The notes: generated by a model not told the origin, from the sequence alone. 13,365 nucleotides of DNA from Alphaproteobacteria bacterium MarineAlpha3_Bin3 (GCA_002938075.1 PTLK01000030.1:1-13365); one strand, 5' to 3'. Numbered from the stretch's first letter, positions 7,298 through 13,365 are shown. Numbers and translations are program-made.

Positions 7298-7711
7298 ATG
7301 ACGGCCTTTACCGTACAGGGCATCGATCATGTGGTCCTTCGTGTTGTTGACGTGGAAGGCGTGATCCGGTTTTACAAAGACGTCCTGGGATGCGCGGTGG
7401 AGCGCCGCAAGGACGATTTGGGCCTGATTCAGCTTCGGGCTGGCCGCTCGCTGATTGATCTTGTCGATGTTAACGGCGAACTGGGCCAAAAAGGCGGCGC
7501 CGCGCCGGGTGCCGAAGCCCGCAACATGGACCACTTTTGCCTGCGGATCGATCCCTTCGACGAAGCCCAAATCCGCGCCCATCTCCGGGCGCACGGGATA
7601 GAGGCGGGAGACTTGGCGACCCGCTATGGGGCCGAGGGAGACGGACCGTCTCTCTATATCCAAGACCCGGAGGGCAACACGGTGGAGCTCAAGGGACCGC
7701 CGGACAACTGA
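7298..7711 (+). CDS. VOC superfamily (glyoxalase/dioxygenase fold) metalloprotein
   Basis: This 137-residue protein has two beta-alpha-beta-beta-beta modules, IDHVVLRVVDVEGVIRFYKDVLG (9-31) and MDHFCLRIDPF (78-88) with YIQDPEGNTVELKG (120-133). Expected metal ligands are H11, H79 and E130; the fourth is not obvious. The fold is shared by glyoxalase I, methylmalonyl-CoA epimerase, fosfomycin-resistance enzymes and extradiol dioxygenases. Next to a CitE-like acyl-CoA lyase, an epimerase- or lyase-type role is possible but unproven. The gene starts 1 nt after the lyase stop, with GGAGG at 7288-7292 serving as ribosome-binding site inside the end of the lyase gene. The two are almost surely co-transcribed and translationally coupled. 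Confidence 0.88.
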   Translation: MTAFTVQGIDHVVLRVVDVEGVIRFYKDVLGCAVERRKDDLGLIQLRAGRSLIDLVDVNGELGQKGGAAPGAEARNMDHFCLRIDPFDEAQIRAHLRAHGIEAGDLATRYGAEGDGPSLYIQDPEGNTVELKGPPDN

Positions 7712-7754
7712 CCGCCTCTCTTAACCGCTTCCTTAGCCGCCTCCCTAACCGCCC
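7712..7754. repeat. Imperfect 12-13-bp tandem repeat between convergent genes
   Basis: Three units are visible: CCGCCTCTCTTAA (7712-7724), CCGCTTCCTTAG (7725-7736) and CCGCCTCCCTAA (7737-7748), followed by a partial CCGCCC. They fill the gap between the VOC stop and the SDR stop and run into the SDR stop codon. No stem-loop is formed. It could arise from slippage duplication at a 3' end. Confidence 0.45.
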
Positions 7755-8506
7755 AAATACATGCCGCCGTTGACGTGCAGGGTCTGGCCGGTGATGTAGG
7801 CGGCCTCGGGCTGGCACAGATAGCGGATCATGGAGGCGATCTCGTCGGTTTCGCCCATGCGGGCCACCGGCGGGTTGACCTTCAACGCCGGGCGTTTGCC
7901 GGCCGAGGCCGGGCGCTCGGTGTTGATGAAGCCGGGCGATACGCAGTTGACGGTGATGTTGTGTTGGGCCAGTTCCACCGCCAGGCCCCGGGTGAAACCG
8001 ACCAGCCCCGATTTGGCGACCAGGTTATGCACCCGCCCCGGCGTGCCGACGTGCCATGAAATGCCGCCGAGGGTCACGATCCGGCCCCAGCTTTTCTCGA
8101 TCATCGATAAAACCGCCGCCTGGGCCAAAAAGAACGATCCGTCCAGCGATATGTCGATGACCCGGCGCCATTCCTCGTAGGTCATCTCGGTAAACGGCTT
8201 CTGGCTGCGGGCCGAGGCGTTGCAGACCAGGATATTGACGCTGCCGAAGGCGCCGATGGCCGCATCAATCATTTTCTTCACCGCCTTACGGTCGGTGACG
8301 TCGGCCATGTGGACGATGGCCTCGCCGCCGGCCGACGCGATCTCTTCGGCGACCGTTTCGGCGGCCTCCGTATCCTGAACCGCGTTGACGACGATATTGG
8401 CGCCGTCCGCCGCCAGCGCCAGCGCCGTCGCGCGGCCAATGTTGCGGGCCGATCCGGTGATAAGGGCGGTCTTCCCCTCCAGGCTGCCCGGTTTCTTCTT
8501 GGCGAT
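7745..8506 (-). CDS. Short-chain dehydrogenase/reductase (SDR) family protein, divergent catalytic site, non-canonical ATC start
   Basis: Read from the ATC at 8504-8506, this is a 253-residue Rossmann protein of normal SDR length. The nucleotide-binding motif is TGSARNIG (17-24), with LEGKTALITG in front. Other family features are D69 (ADV), CNAS (95-98, for NNAG), VSPGF (189-193) and a C-terminal TGQTLHVNGGM (239-249). No ATG, GTG or TTG occurs between the upstream stop (8522-8524) and the first ATG at 8306-8308; starting there would remove the whole cofactor motif. AGAGAGGA (8521-8514) ends 7 nt before the ATC, an ideal distance. Aligned with FabG, the catalytic Asn, Ser and Tyr are S120, G148 and N161; only K165 remains. 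It is the second gene of an operon with the hydratase, 15 nt after its stop. It may be an atypical oxidoreductase or a non-redox SDR. Confidence 0.85.
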   Translation of the reverse strand: MAKKKPGSLEGKTALITGSARNIGRATALALAADGANIVVNAVQDTEAAETVAEEIASAGGEAIVHMADVTDRKAVKKMIDAAIGAFGSVNILVCNASARSQKPFTEMTYEEWRRVIDISLDGSFFLAQAAVLSMIEKSWGRIVTLGGISWHVGTPGRVHNLVAKSGLVGFTRGLAVELAQHNITVNCVSPGFINTERPASAGKRPALKVNPPVARMGETDEIASMIRYLCQPEAAYITGQTLHVNGGMYLGG

Positions 8507-8521
8507 TTCGGTGTCCTCTCT

Positions 8522-9337
8522 TTATGACCCGGTAAAGCGGGGCGGGCGTTTCTCGACGAAGGCGGTGACTCCCTCTTTGAAATCCTCGGTCACGGTGCAA
8601 TTGGCGAATGCGGCGGTTTCGGCCGCTAGTTGTTCCTCCAGCGACCGGGTGAGCGACCCGTTCAACAGCGCCTTGGTCTCGGCATAGGCCCGCACCGGGC
8701 CTTCGGCCAGGCGCTTGGCCAGTTTATCGGTTTCCGCCTGCAATTCCGATGCCGGCACCAGGCGGTTGACGAGGCCGCACCGGAACGCCTCCGCCGCGTC
8801 GAAGCGGTCCCCCAGAAGCGCGATCTCGGATGCCTTCTTCAGCCCCACCGTCCTCGGCAGGGCAAACGTGGACCCGGCATCAGGGGCAGTGCCCAGGTGG
8901 CAATAGGCGAGCGTGTAGAACGAATCGTCCGCTGCCAGCACCATGTCGCAGGCCAGCATCAGGCTGAACCCGGCCCCGGCAACGGCGCCCTGGACGCTGC
9001 CGAGGACCGGCTTCGGCATCTGCCTGAAATCGGCGATGAAACCGTGGACGATGGTCAGCATTTCGTCGAAATGGGCGCGGATGGCCGCCTCGTCCGGGTT
9101 TTCGTCGAGCAGCGCCTTGAACCCCTTGACGTCGCCGCCGGCCATGAAGTGATCGCCGGCACCCTGGATGACGGCGACCCGGACCGCCTTGTCCGCCTTG
9201 ATCTCTGCCGCCACCTGCTTCAGCGCCCGGGCCATGTCCGGGTTGATGGCGTTGAGCGACTTCGGCCGGTTCAGCGTAATGCGGCAGATGGCGTCGGTGG
9301 TTTCGACCACAAGGGTATCGTTGGGCGAGGAGGCCAT
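8522..9337 (-). CDS. Enoyl-CoA hydratase/isomerase (crotonase) family protein, PaaG-like active site
   Basis: This 271-residue protein has a crotonase fold. The N-terminal ICRITLNRPKSLNAIN and the oxyanion-hole segments FMAGGDV (64-70) and GAVAGAGFSLMLACD (117-131) are clear. The two hydratase glutamates (E144 and E164 of rat enoyl-CoA hydratase) align with S125 and Y145, so a classical hydratase is unlikely. D153 in APDAGST matches the catalytic Asp of PaaG-type and other isomerases (PDxGGT), so double-bond or epoxide isomerisation of an acyl-CoA is a better guess. The ATG at 9337 follows a purine-rich GGGGGAAG about 9 nt upstream. It is the first gene of a minus-strand operon; its stop lies 15 nt before the proposed SDR start and in the same frame. 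Confidence 0.9.
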   Translation of the reverse strand: MASSPNDTLVVETTDAICRITLNRPKSLNAINPDMARALKQVAAEIKADKAVRVAVIQGAGDHFMAGGDVKGFKALLDENPDEAAIRAHFDEMLTIVHGFIADFRQMPKPVLGSVQGAVAGAGFSLMLACDMVLAADDSFYTLAYCHLGTAPDAGSTFALPRTVGLKKASEIALLGDRFDAAEAFRCGLVNRLVPASELQAETDKLAKRLAEGPVRAYAETKALLNGSLTRSLEEQLAAETAAFANCTVTEDFKEGVTAFVEKRPPRFTGS

Positions 9338-9433
9338 CGGTGAGTTCTTCCCCCTGGGTTACGGGTCGTTTAATCTTCGGTTGGCTCTAGGTTACCCCAA
9401 GGTCGGCTTTTGACCAATGCCCCCGGGCAGCGA
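9338..9433. other. Divergent intergenic region, no clear promoter
   Basis: This 96-bp gap separates the minus-strand hydratase operon from the plus-strand racemase-like gene, so it should hold promoters for both. I see only weak boxes, for example TTGGGG and AAGATT 17 bp apart on the minus strand, and no convincing operator. GGTTAC occurs twice as a short direct repeat. Confidence 0.4.
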
Positions 9434-10120
9434 ATGGGAACAAAATTGGCGCACCCCCGAATCCAGCTTATTCACGCGGTGACCGTGGCCCAGGGGCCGA
9501 TCCACGGCGCCTTCGCGCGGCTATGGCCCGAGGCCCGGATCGTCGACCTGACGGAGGCCTCGCTGGCCACCGATCTGGCCGAGGCGAGGGAATTGACCGA
9601 TGCGTTCACGGACCGCATGGCGGCGTTAATCCACTTTGGCGTCGAAACTGGAGCAGACGGGGTGCTGTTCACCTGTTCGGCCTTCGGCGCCGCCATCGAG
9701 GCGGCCCGCGAAAGCATCGAAATCCCGGTGTTGAAGCCCGACGAGGCTATGATCGAGGCGGCGCTTGCCCAGGGGGCGTCAGAGGGTTCGCGCATCGGCG
9801 GGCTGGCCACCTTCACACCTACCATCGCGTCCCTTGCCGGCGAGTTGGACGTCGCCGCCGAGGCCCGGGGGCTTAAACCCGACATCGACCTGCGCCACGT
9901 GCCTGGCGCCCTGGAGGCGTTGCGGGACAGCCGCGAAGACGAACACGACCGGCTGATCGCCGAAGCGGCGGCGGAAATGACCGATGTCGATGTCCTGATA
10001 CTGGCGCAGTTCTCGATGTCCGGCGCCCGGGACGCCATTGCCGAGGTTCCCGGGCGGCCGGTGCTGACGGCCCCGAATGAGGCGGTGAAGAAGCTGCGCC
10101 GTCTGCTGGAAGAAACCTGA
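9434..10120 (+). CDS. Asp/Glu racemase superfamily protein with a single catalytic cysteine
   Basis: This 228-residue protein has the duplicated alpha/beta plan of the aspartate/glutamate racemase, maleate isomerase and arylmalonate decarboxylase superfamily. The N-terminal half ends in GVLFTCSAFGAAIEAA (76-91), placing C81 at the first catalytic-cysteine position. It is followed by IPVLKPDEAMIEAAL (97-111) and IGGLATFTPT (121-130). In the second half the segment VLILAQFSMSGARDAI (187-202) occupies the place of the second cysteine but has none. A two-base racemase mechanism is therefore doubtful; a decarboxylase, lyase or isomerase is possible. ATG 9434 is preferred, though an in-frame TTG at 9410 with AAGG upstream would add eight residues. 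It lies tail-to-tail with the PrpB-like gene, 7 nt apart, and head-to-head with the hydratase operon. Confidence 0.82.
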   Translation: MGTKLAHPRIQLIHAVTVAQGPIHGAFARLWPEARIVDLTEASLATDLAEARELTDAFTDRMAALIHFGVETGADGVLFTCSAFGAAIEAARESIEIPVLKPDEAMIEAALAQGASEGSRIGGLATFTPTIASLAGELDVAAEARGLKPDIDLRHVPGALEALRDSREDEHDRLIAEAAAEMTDVDVLILAQFSMSGARDAIAEVPGRPVLTAPNEAVKKLRRLLEET

Positions 10121-10127
10121 AGCCCGC

Positions 10128-11042
10128 TTATTCCCCAGGCGTCTCCGGCACCACCGATTTGGCGATCCCTTCGTCCAAGGCTTCGTAATCGTAATAACCG
10201 ATGGTCTCGTAAAGCTCGGCCCGACTCGGCATCTTGTCGATCAGCGCCTCGGCGCCGCCGTGGTCGCGGATATGCGCGTAAAGTTCCTGCATCGCCCCCG
10301 CCGCCACTCGCATCGACGTCGCCGGCCAGATGACGATGTCATAGCCCATGTCCTGGAACTGCTCGGCGGTGAAATAGGGCGTGCGGCCGAATTCGGTCAT
10401 GTTGGCCATCTTCGGCCCGGGGACGGAATCGGCGAAGGTGCGAAAGTCAACTTCGGACGGCAGCGCGTCGGGGAACACCACGTCGGCACCGGCCTCTTTG
10501 TAAAGGTTCGCCCGCGCAATCGCGCCCTCCAGGCCCTCGACGGCGGCGGCGTCGGTGCGGGCGATGATCCGCAGGTGGGACCGTCCCTTGACGGCGGCGC
10601 TGATCTTGGCCGCCGCGTCCTCGGGCGGGATCAGGCGCTTGTCGTTTAAATGGCCGCATTTTTTCGCCACCACCTGGTCCTCGATGTGCACGGCCCCGGC
10701 CCCGGCGTGCTCCAGTTCCTTCACCGTGCGCATGACGTTCAATACCTCGCCGTAGCCGGTGTCGCCGTCGACGATCAGCGGCAGGTCCGTGGAGCGCGAC
10801 ACCTGGCGGGTGATGAAGCAAAGCTCCTCGATGGTCATAACGCCCAAGTCGGGCAGGCCCAACGTCGCCGTCACCGCGCCGCCGGAAATGTAGAGCGCCT
10901 CGAACCCCGCTTCCTTGGCCAGCATGCCGGCCAGCCCGTTGTGCGCCCCCGGCACGCCGAGGATTTCGGGCCTGTCGATCAGCGCTTGCAGCCTTTCGCC
11001 CGCCGGGGGCGTGTCGCGGCCGTTTCCTTCCAACCAAGTCAT
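10128..11042 (-). CDS. Isocitrate lyase/PEP mutase superfamily: methylisocitrate or 2,3-dimethylmalate lyase-like
   Basis: This 304-residue enzyme should cleave a C-C bond in a 2-hydroxy di- or tricarboxylate to give a 2-oxoacid such as pyruvate. Motifs in order: GVPGAHNGLAG (29-39), YISGGAVTATLGLPDLG (51-67), VDGDTGYG (91-98, metal-binding D92 and D94), VHIEDQ (118-123) and the active-site loop KKCGH (127-131) with catalytic C129. The KKCGH loop marks lyases, as opposed to PEP mutases. Length is close to PrpB. The start at 11042 is set by GAGGAG about 8 nt upstream; the longer TTG-initiated frame would start inside that ribosome-binding site. No methylcitrate synthase gene is adjacent, so dimethylmalate or another branched malate is as plausible as methylisocitrate. 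It is divergent from the TauD-like gene across a palindromic operator-like site. Confidence 0.9.
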   Translation of the reverse strand: MTWLEGNGRDTPPAGERLQALIDRPEILGVPGAHNGLAGMLAKEAGFEALYISGGAVTATLGLPDLGVMTIEELCFITRQVSRSTDLPLIVDGDTGYGEVLNVMRTVKELEHAGAGAVHIEDQVVAKKCGHLNDKRLIPPEDAAAKISAAVKGRSHLRIIARTDAAAVEGLEGAIARANLYKEAGADVVFPDALPSEVDFRTFADSVPGPKMANMTEFGRTPYFTAEQFQDMGYDIVIWPATSMRVAAGAMQELYAHIRDHGGAEALIDKMPSRAELYETIGYYDYEALDEGIAKSVVPETPGE

Positions 11043-11073
11043 GGTTTTGCTCCTCAATTCTCAATGCGGCGCA

Positions 11074-11085
11074 ATTGTATACAAT
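11074..11085. promoter_or_regulatory. Palindromic operator-like site (GntR-type)
   Basis: ATTGTATACAAT is a perfect 12-bp palindrome in the 98-bp divergent region between the PrpB-like and TauD-like genes. Its TTGTATACAA core matches the general GntR-family pattern (T-GT-AC-A). A third half-site TACAAT recurs at 11103-11108, 23 bp along (about two helical turns), inside TACAATTG, which is the exact inverse of CAATTGTA at 11072-11079. No regulator gene is in the window. The site could control both genes from overlapping promoters; that is inference. Confidence 0.5.
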
Positions 11086-11140
11086 GTGCCGGCGTATTAC
11101 CCTACAATTGAGCCACAAAACAAAAATAAAGGACACCCGG

Positions 11141-12166
11141 ATGAGCGAAATCCTGACCGAGCCCGTCACCGGACCGTCGGCGTGGACCCCCGCCGAACTT
11201 GCCGCCGACGACGGCTGGATTTATCCCTTGGGTGCGGCCGAAATCGCCGAGTTGGAAGCCGCCGTCGAAGAGGTCGGCGAAAAGGGATTGGAGCTTTATG
11301 AGTTCGGGGCCATTGACTTCCCGCTGCCGACCCTTTCCGCGACCATGGGCGACATTGCCGAACAGCTTGAAAACGGACGTGGCTGCGCCCTGATCCGGGG
11401 GCTCGACACCGGGCGCTACGACGAACAGACCCTGAAGACCCTCTATTGGGGCATCGGCGTCCATCTGGGCACGCCGATCTCGCAGAACGCCCGCGGCCAG
11501 TTAATCGCCCACGTCAGCGACACCGGCGTCGATTACCAATCCAACAACGTACGCGGCTACACCACCAATGCCCACATCTCGCCCCATTGCGATCCCGCCG
11601 ACACCGTCGGGCTGCTTTGCGCCCAGCCGGCGAAAAAGGGCGGCGGAAGCCAGATCACCAGCGCCATGACCATCCATAACGAGATTTTGGCTACTCATCC
11701 CGAATACCTGGAGCCGCTCGCGGCGGGATTTCATTTCGATTTGCGTGGCGAAGGCTCGACCGGCGATCCGGACGAGGTGACCTTCAACCGGGTCCCGGTG
11801 TTCAGCTACTTCGACGGCCGGCTGAGCTGCCGCTTCAACGTCAAGACCATCAAGGACGGCATGGTCAAGGCGGGTGAGCCGTTGCAGGGGCTGGCCCTGG
11901 AAGCCGTCGAGGCGGTGGCCGAACTGGCCCATCGCCCCGACATCCGCTATGACATGGATTTTCAGCAGGGCGACATCCAGATCCTCAACAACTATTCCAT
12001 TCTCCACGCCCGCGGCGGCTTCGAGGACCACCCGGAGCCCGAACGCCGGCGCAACCTGCTCAGGCTGTGGGTCAACCTCCACAACGGCCGCAAGCTGGAG
12101 CCCCGGTTCGCCGACCGCCTCAACACCGGCCCCCGGGGCGGGGTCTTCGTCACCGACGCGGCCTGA
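11141..12166 (+). CDS. TauD/TfdA family Fe(II)/2-oxoglutarate dioxygenase
   Basis: This soluble 341-residue oxygenase is probably a hydroxylase of a small carboxylate, sulfonate, betaine or similar compound. The facial triad is H149 and D151 (in ISPHCDPAD) and H289 (SILHARGGF). R308 in RRRNLLRLW (302-310), a fixed distance after the distal His, should bind 2-oxoglutarate. GCALIRGLDT (81-90) matches the TauD N-terminal strand. The start is ATG 11141, preceded by AAAGGA about 8 nt upstream; a longer in-frame version from 11075 would begin within the operator palindrome and lacks a ribosome-binding site. It is the first gene of a plus-strand unit, followed after 33 nt by a 2-hydroxyacid dehydrogenase, which might act on its product. 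It is unrelated in sequence to the PhyH-type oxygenase at the other end of the window. Confidence 0.92.
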   Translation: MSEILTEPVTGPSAWTPAELAADDGWIYPLGAAEIAELEAAVEEVGEKGLELYEFGAIDFPLPTLSATMGDIAEQLENGRGCALIRGLDTGRYDEQTLKTLYWGIGVHLGTPISQNARGQLIAHVSDTGVDYQSNNVRGYTTNAHISPHCDPADTVGLLCAQPAKKGGGSQITSAMTIHNEILATHPEYLEPLAAGFHFDLRGEGSTGDPDEVTFNRVPVFSYFDGRLSCRFNVKTIKDGMVKAGEPLQGLALEAVEAVAELAHRPDIRYDMDFQQGDIQILNNYSILHARGGFEDHPEPERRRNLLRLWVNLHNGRKLEPRFADRLNTGPRGGVFVTDAA

Positions 12167-12199
12167 CAACCGATTGAACCGGGCCCCCCGAGGAACGCC

Positions 12200-13162
12200 A
12201 TGACCACCCGCATCGCCATCCTTGACGATTACCAGAACGCCGCCCTCGGCGCCGCCGATTGGGACAGCCTGGGCTCGGACGCCGAGATCGAGGTGTTCAA
12301 CGACTATATCGAAGGCGAAGATGCCGTCGCCGGGGCCCTGCAAGGCTTCGACGTCGTTGTCGGCATGCGCGAACGGACCCCGTTCCCGAAGTCCCTGATC
12401 GACAGGCTGCCGGACTTGAAGCTCCTGATTACCACCGGCATGCGGAATCTGTCGTTCGACTTAGGAGCCGCCCGCGAGCGCGGCGTCGTCGTCTCGGGAA
12501 CGTCCATGCTGGGCTATCCGGCAGCCGAACACGCCTTGGCGCTGATCTTTGCCCTGTTCAAGAAAATTCCCCAAGAACACCGCACCATGCACGAAGGCGG
12601 CTGGCAGGGCGCCGTTTCCGAGGGCATGAACGGCAAGACACTGGGCATCCTCGGCCTCGGCAAGCTCGGCGCCCAGGTGGCCAAGGTCGGCCTCGCGCTC
12701 GGCATGAACGTCATCGCCTGGAGCCAGAACCTGACCGGGGAACGCTGCGCCGATGTCGGCGTGACGCCCGTCGGCAAGGACACCCTGTTCGCCGAGTCCG
12801 ACGTGATCTCCGTCCACCTGGTGCTGAGCGACCGGACTAAGGCGCTGATCGGCAAGCCGGAATTAACCTTAATGAAATCGAGCGCCTATCTGGTCAACAC
12901 GTCCCGCGGCCCCATCGTCGACGAGTCGGCGCTCATCGAGGCGTTGGCCAACAACACCATCGCCGGCGCCGGGATCGACGTCTACGACACCGAGCCCCTG
13001 CCCAAGGACCATCCCCTGCGCGGCCTTGACAACGCGTTGCTGACCGGCCACACCGGCTACGTGGTCAAGGAGCTTTACGCCGTGGCCTATGGCGAGGCGT
13101 TGGAAAACATCCAGGCCTGGATGAAGGGCGCGCCGGTGCGGGTGCTGAACGAAGCGCCATGA
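12200..13162 (+). CDS. D-isomer-specific 2-hydroxyacid dehydrogenase (NAD-dependent)
   Basis: This 320-residue enzyme of the D-2-hydroxyacid/phosphoglycerate dehydrogenase family interconverts a D-2-hydroxyacid and its 2-oxoacid with NAD(P). The Rossmann motif is GLGKLG (152-157) in LGILGLGKLGAQVAK. The catalytic triad is complete: R236 in VNTSRGPIV, E265 in YDTEPLP, and H284 in LTGHTGYV. The H-x-G-Y form is normal for the family. The N- and C-terminal parts form the catalytic domain around the central cofactor domain. It lacks the ACT domain of serine-pathway SerA, so a catabolic role is more likely. GAGGAA about 6 nt before ATG 12200 is a good ribosome-binding site. Its TGA overlaps the ATG of the next gene (ATGA), showing translational coupling. 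Confidence 0.93.
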   Translation: MTTRIAILDDYQNAALGAADWDSLGSDAEIEVFNDYIEGEDAVAGALQGFDVVVGMRERTPFPKSLIDRLPDLKLLITTGMRNLSFDLGAARERGVVVSGTSMLGYPAAEHALALIFALFKKIPQEHRTMHEGGWQGAVSEGMNGKTLGILGLGKLGAQVAKVGLALGMNVIAWSQNLTGERCADVGVTPVGKDTLFAESDVISVHLVLSDRTKALIGKPELTLMKSSAYLVNTSRGPIVDESALIEALANNTIAGAGIDVYDTEPLPKDHPLRGLDNALLTGHTGYVVKELYAVAYGEALENIQAWMKGAPVRVLNEAP

Positions 13163-13365
13163 CCGACCCCATCCTGCTATCCATCGAGGGCACCGTCGCC
13201 ACGGTGGTTCTAAATAATCCGGATAAGTTGAACGCCATCACCCTTGCCGGTTGGGTGGCCTTGGGCCAAACCATGACGGCGCTGTCGGACAACGCCGATC
13301 TCCGCTGTGTCGTCATCCGGGGGGCGGGCGACAAGGCCTTTTCCGCAGGCGCCGATATTGCCGAA
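13159..13365 (+). CDS. Enoyl-CoA hydratase/isomerase family protein (N-terminal part, cut by window edge)
   Basis: The first 69 residues of a crotonase-fold protein are present and the gene runs off the right edge. VATVVLNNPDKLNAIT (13-28) is the standard N-terminal strand pair, and VVIRGAGDKAFSAGADIAE (51-69) is the first oxyanion-hole segment (FSAGADI), typical of active acyl-CoA hydratases and isomerases. The catalytic region (rat E144/E164 positions) lies outside the window, so the reaction cannot be specified. The ATG at 13159 overlaps the dehydrogenase stop codon by ATGA, which links it to the TauD-dehydrogenase operon. It is a different gene from the minus-strand PaaG-like protein. Confidence 0.9.
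   Translation, partial: MTDPILLSIEGTVATVVLNNPDKLNAITLAGWVALGQTMTALSDNADLRCVVIRGAGDKAFSAGADIAE

Noticed and set aside
7745..8308. SDR starting at the internal ATG 8306-8308
   Set aside because: This would remove the TGSARNIG cofactor motif that is intact upstream in the same frame. No ribosome-binding site precedes this ATG, whereas a good one precedes the ATC at 8506.
8630..9343. Plus-strand open frame of 237 codons opposite the crotonase-fold gene
   Set aside because: No recognisable motif, and the minus-strand gene is clearly real. The same applies to other antisense frames at 2816-3355, 9472-10038 and 11501-12343.
11075..11140. N-terminal extension of the TauD-like protein beginning MYTMCRR
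   Set aside because: It would start inside the operator palindrome with no ribosome-binding site. ATG 11141 has AAAGGA at a proper distance and gives a normal family length.
1..13365. tRNA, rRNA, CRISPR arrays, insertion sequences, toxin-antitoxin or defence genes
   Set aside because: None seen on either strand. Nearly all sequence is taken by metabolic genes, with gaps below 100 bp.

Overview
The window looks like chromosomal DNA of a GC-rich alphaproteobacterium, probably a Rhodospirillales-like lineage. This is inferred from the strong GC bias at third codon positions, the protein styles and the GTG/ATG start usage, not from a marker gene. It has no rRNA, tRNA, CRISPR array, insertion sequence or phage gene. 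Nearly all of it is occupied by metabolic genes in short transcription units that change strand often, as in an accessory catabolic or transport region.

Layout. Positions 1-3634 (+) hold a peptide-type ABC importer: a possible tail of an upstream gene, a periplasmic binding protein, and two DppB/DppC-like permeases. No ATPase gene is visible. Positions 3675-4493 (-) hold a PhyH-type Fe(II)/2-oxoglutarate oxygenase. Positions 4571-7711 (+) hold an M81 (microcystinase C-like) zinc peptidase, then a small exported protein behind its own promoter candidate, a CitE-like lyase and a VOC protein. Positions 7745-9337 (-) are a two-gene operon of a PaaG-like enoyl-CoA hydratase/isomerase followed by a short-chain dehydrogenase (SDR). 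Positions 9434-10120 (+) hold an Asp/Glu-racemase-like protein. Positions 10128-11042 (-) hold a methylisocitrate/dimethylmalate lyase-like enzyme, divergent from 11141-13365 (+), which holds a TauD-type oxygenase, a D-2-hydroxyacid dehydrogenase and the start of another enoyl-CoA hydratase.

How it may work together (inference). The importer and the M81 peptidase suggest uptake and processing of small peptides or other organic solutes. The oxygenases, hydratases, dehydrogenases and two C-C lyase families (CitE-like and PrpB-like) resemble parts for breaking down hydroxylated or branched short organic acids through CoA thioesters. No CoA ligase or CoA transferase is present, so a complete pathway cannot be drawn, and the frequent strand switches suggest several small modules.

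Most notable points. (1) The SDR gene has no ATG/GTG/TTG start before its nucleotide-binding fold, but an ATC codon lies at ideal distance from a good ribosome-binding site. The same protein has lost the Asn, Ser and Tyr of the SDR catalytic tetrad and keeps only Lys. (2) A perfect 12-bp palindrome with an extra half-site lies between the divergent lyase and TauD genes and looks like a GntR-type operator. (3) A perfect 11-bp GC hairpin separates the binding-protein gene from a permease gene that lacks a Shine-Dalgarno sequence. (4) The racemase-like protein keeps only one of the two catalytic cysteines. I found no convincing wholly new multi-gene system.
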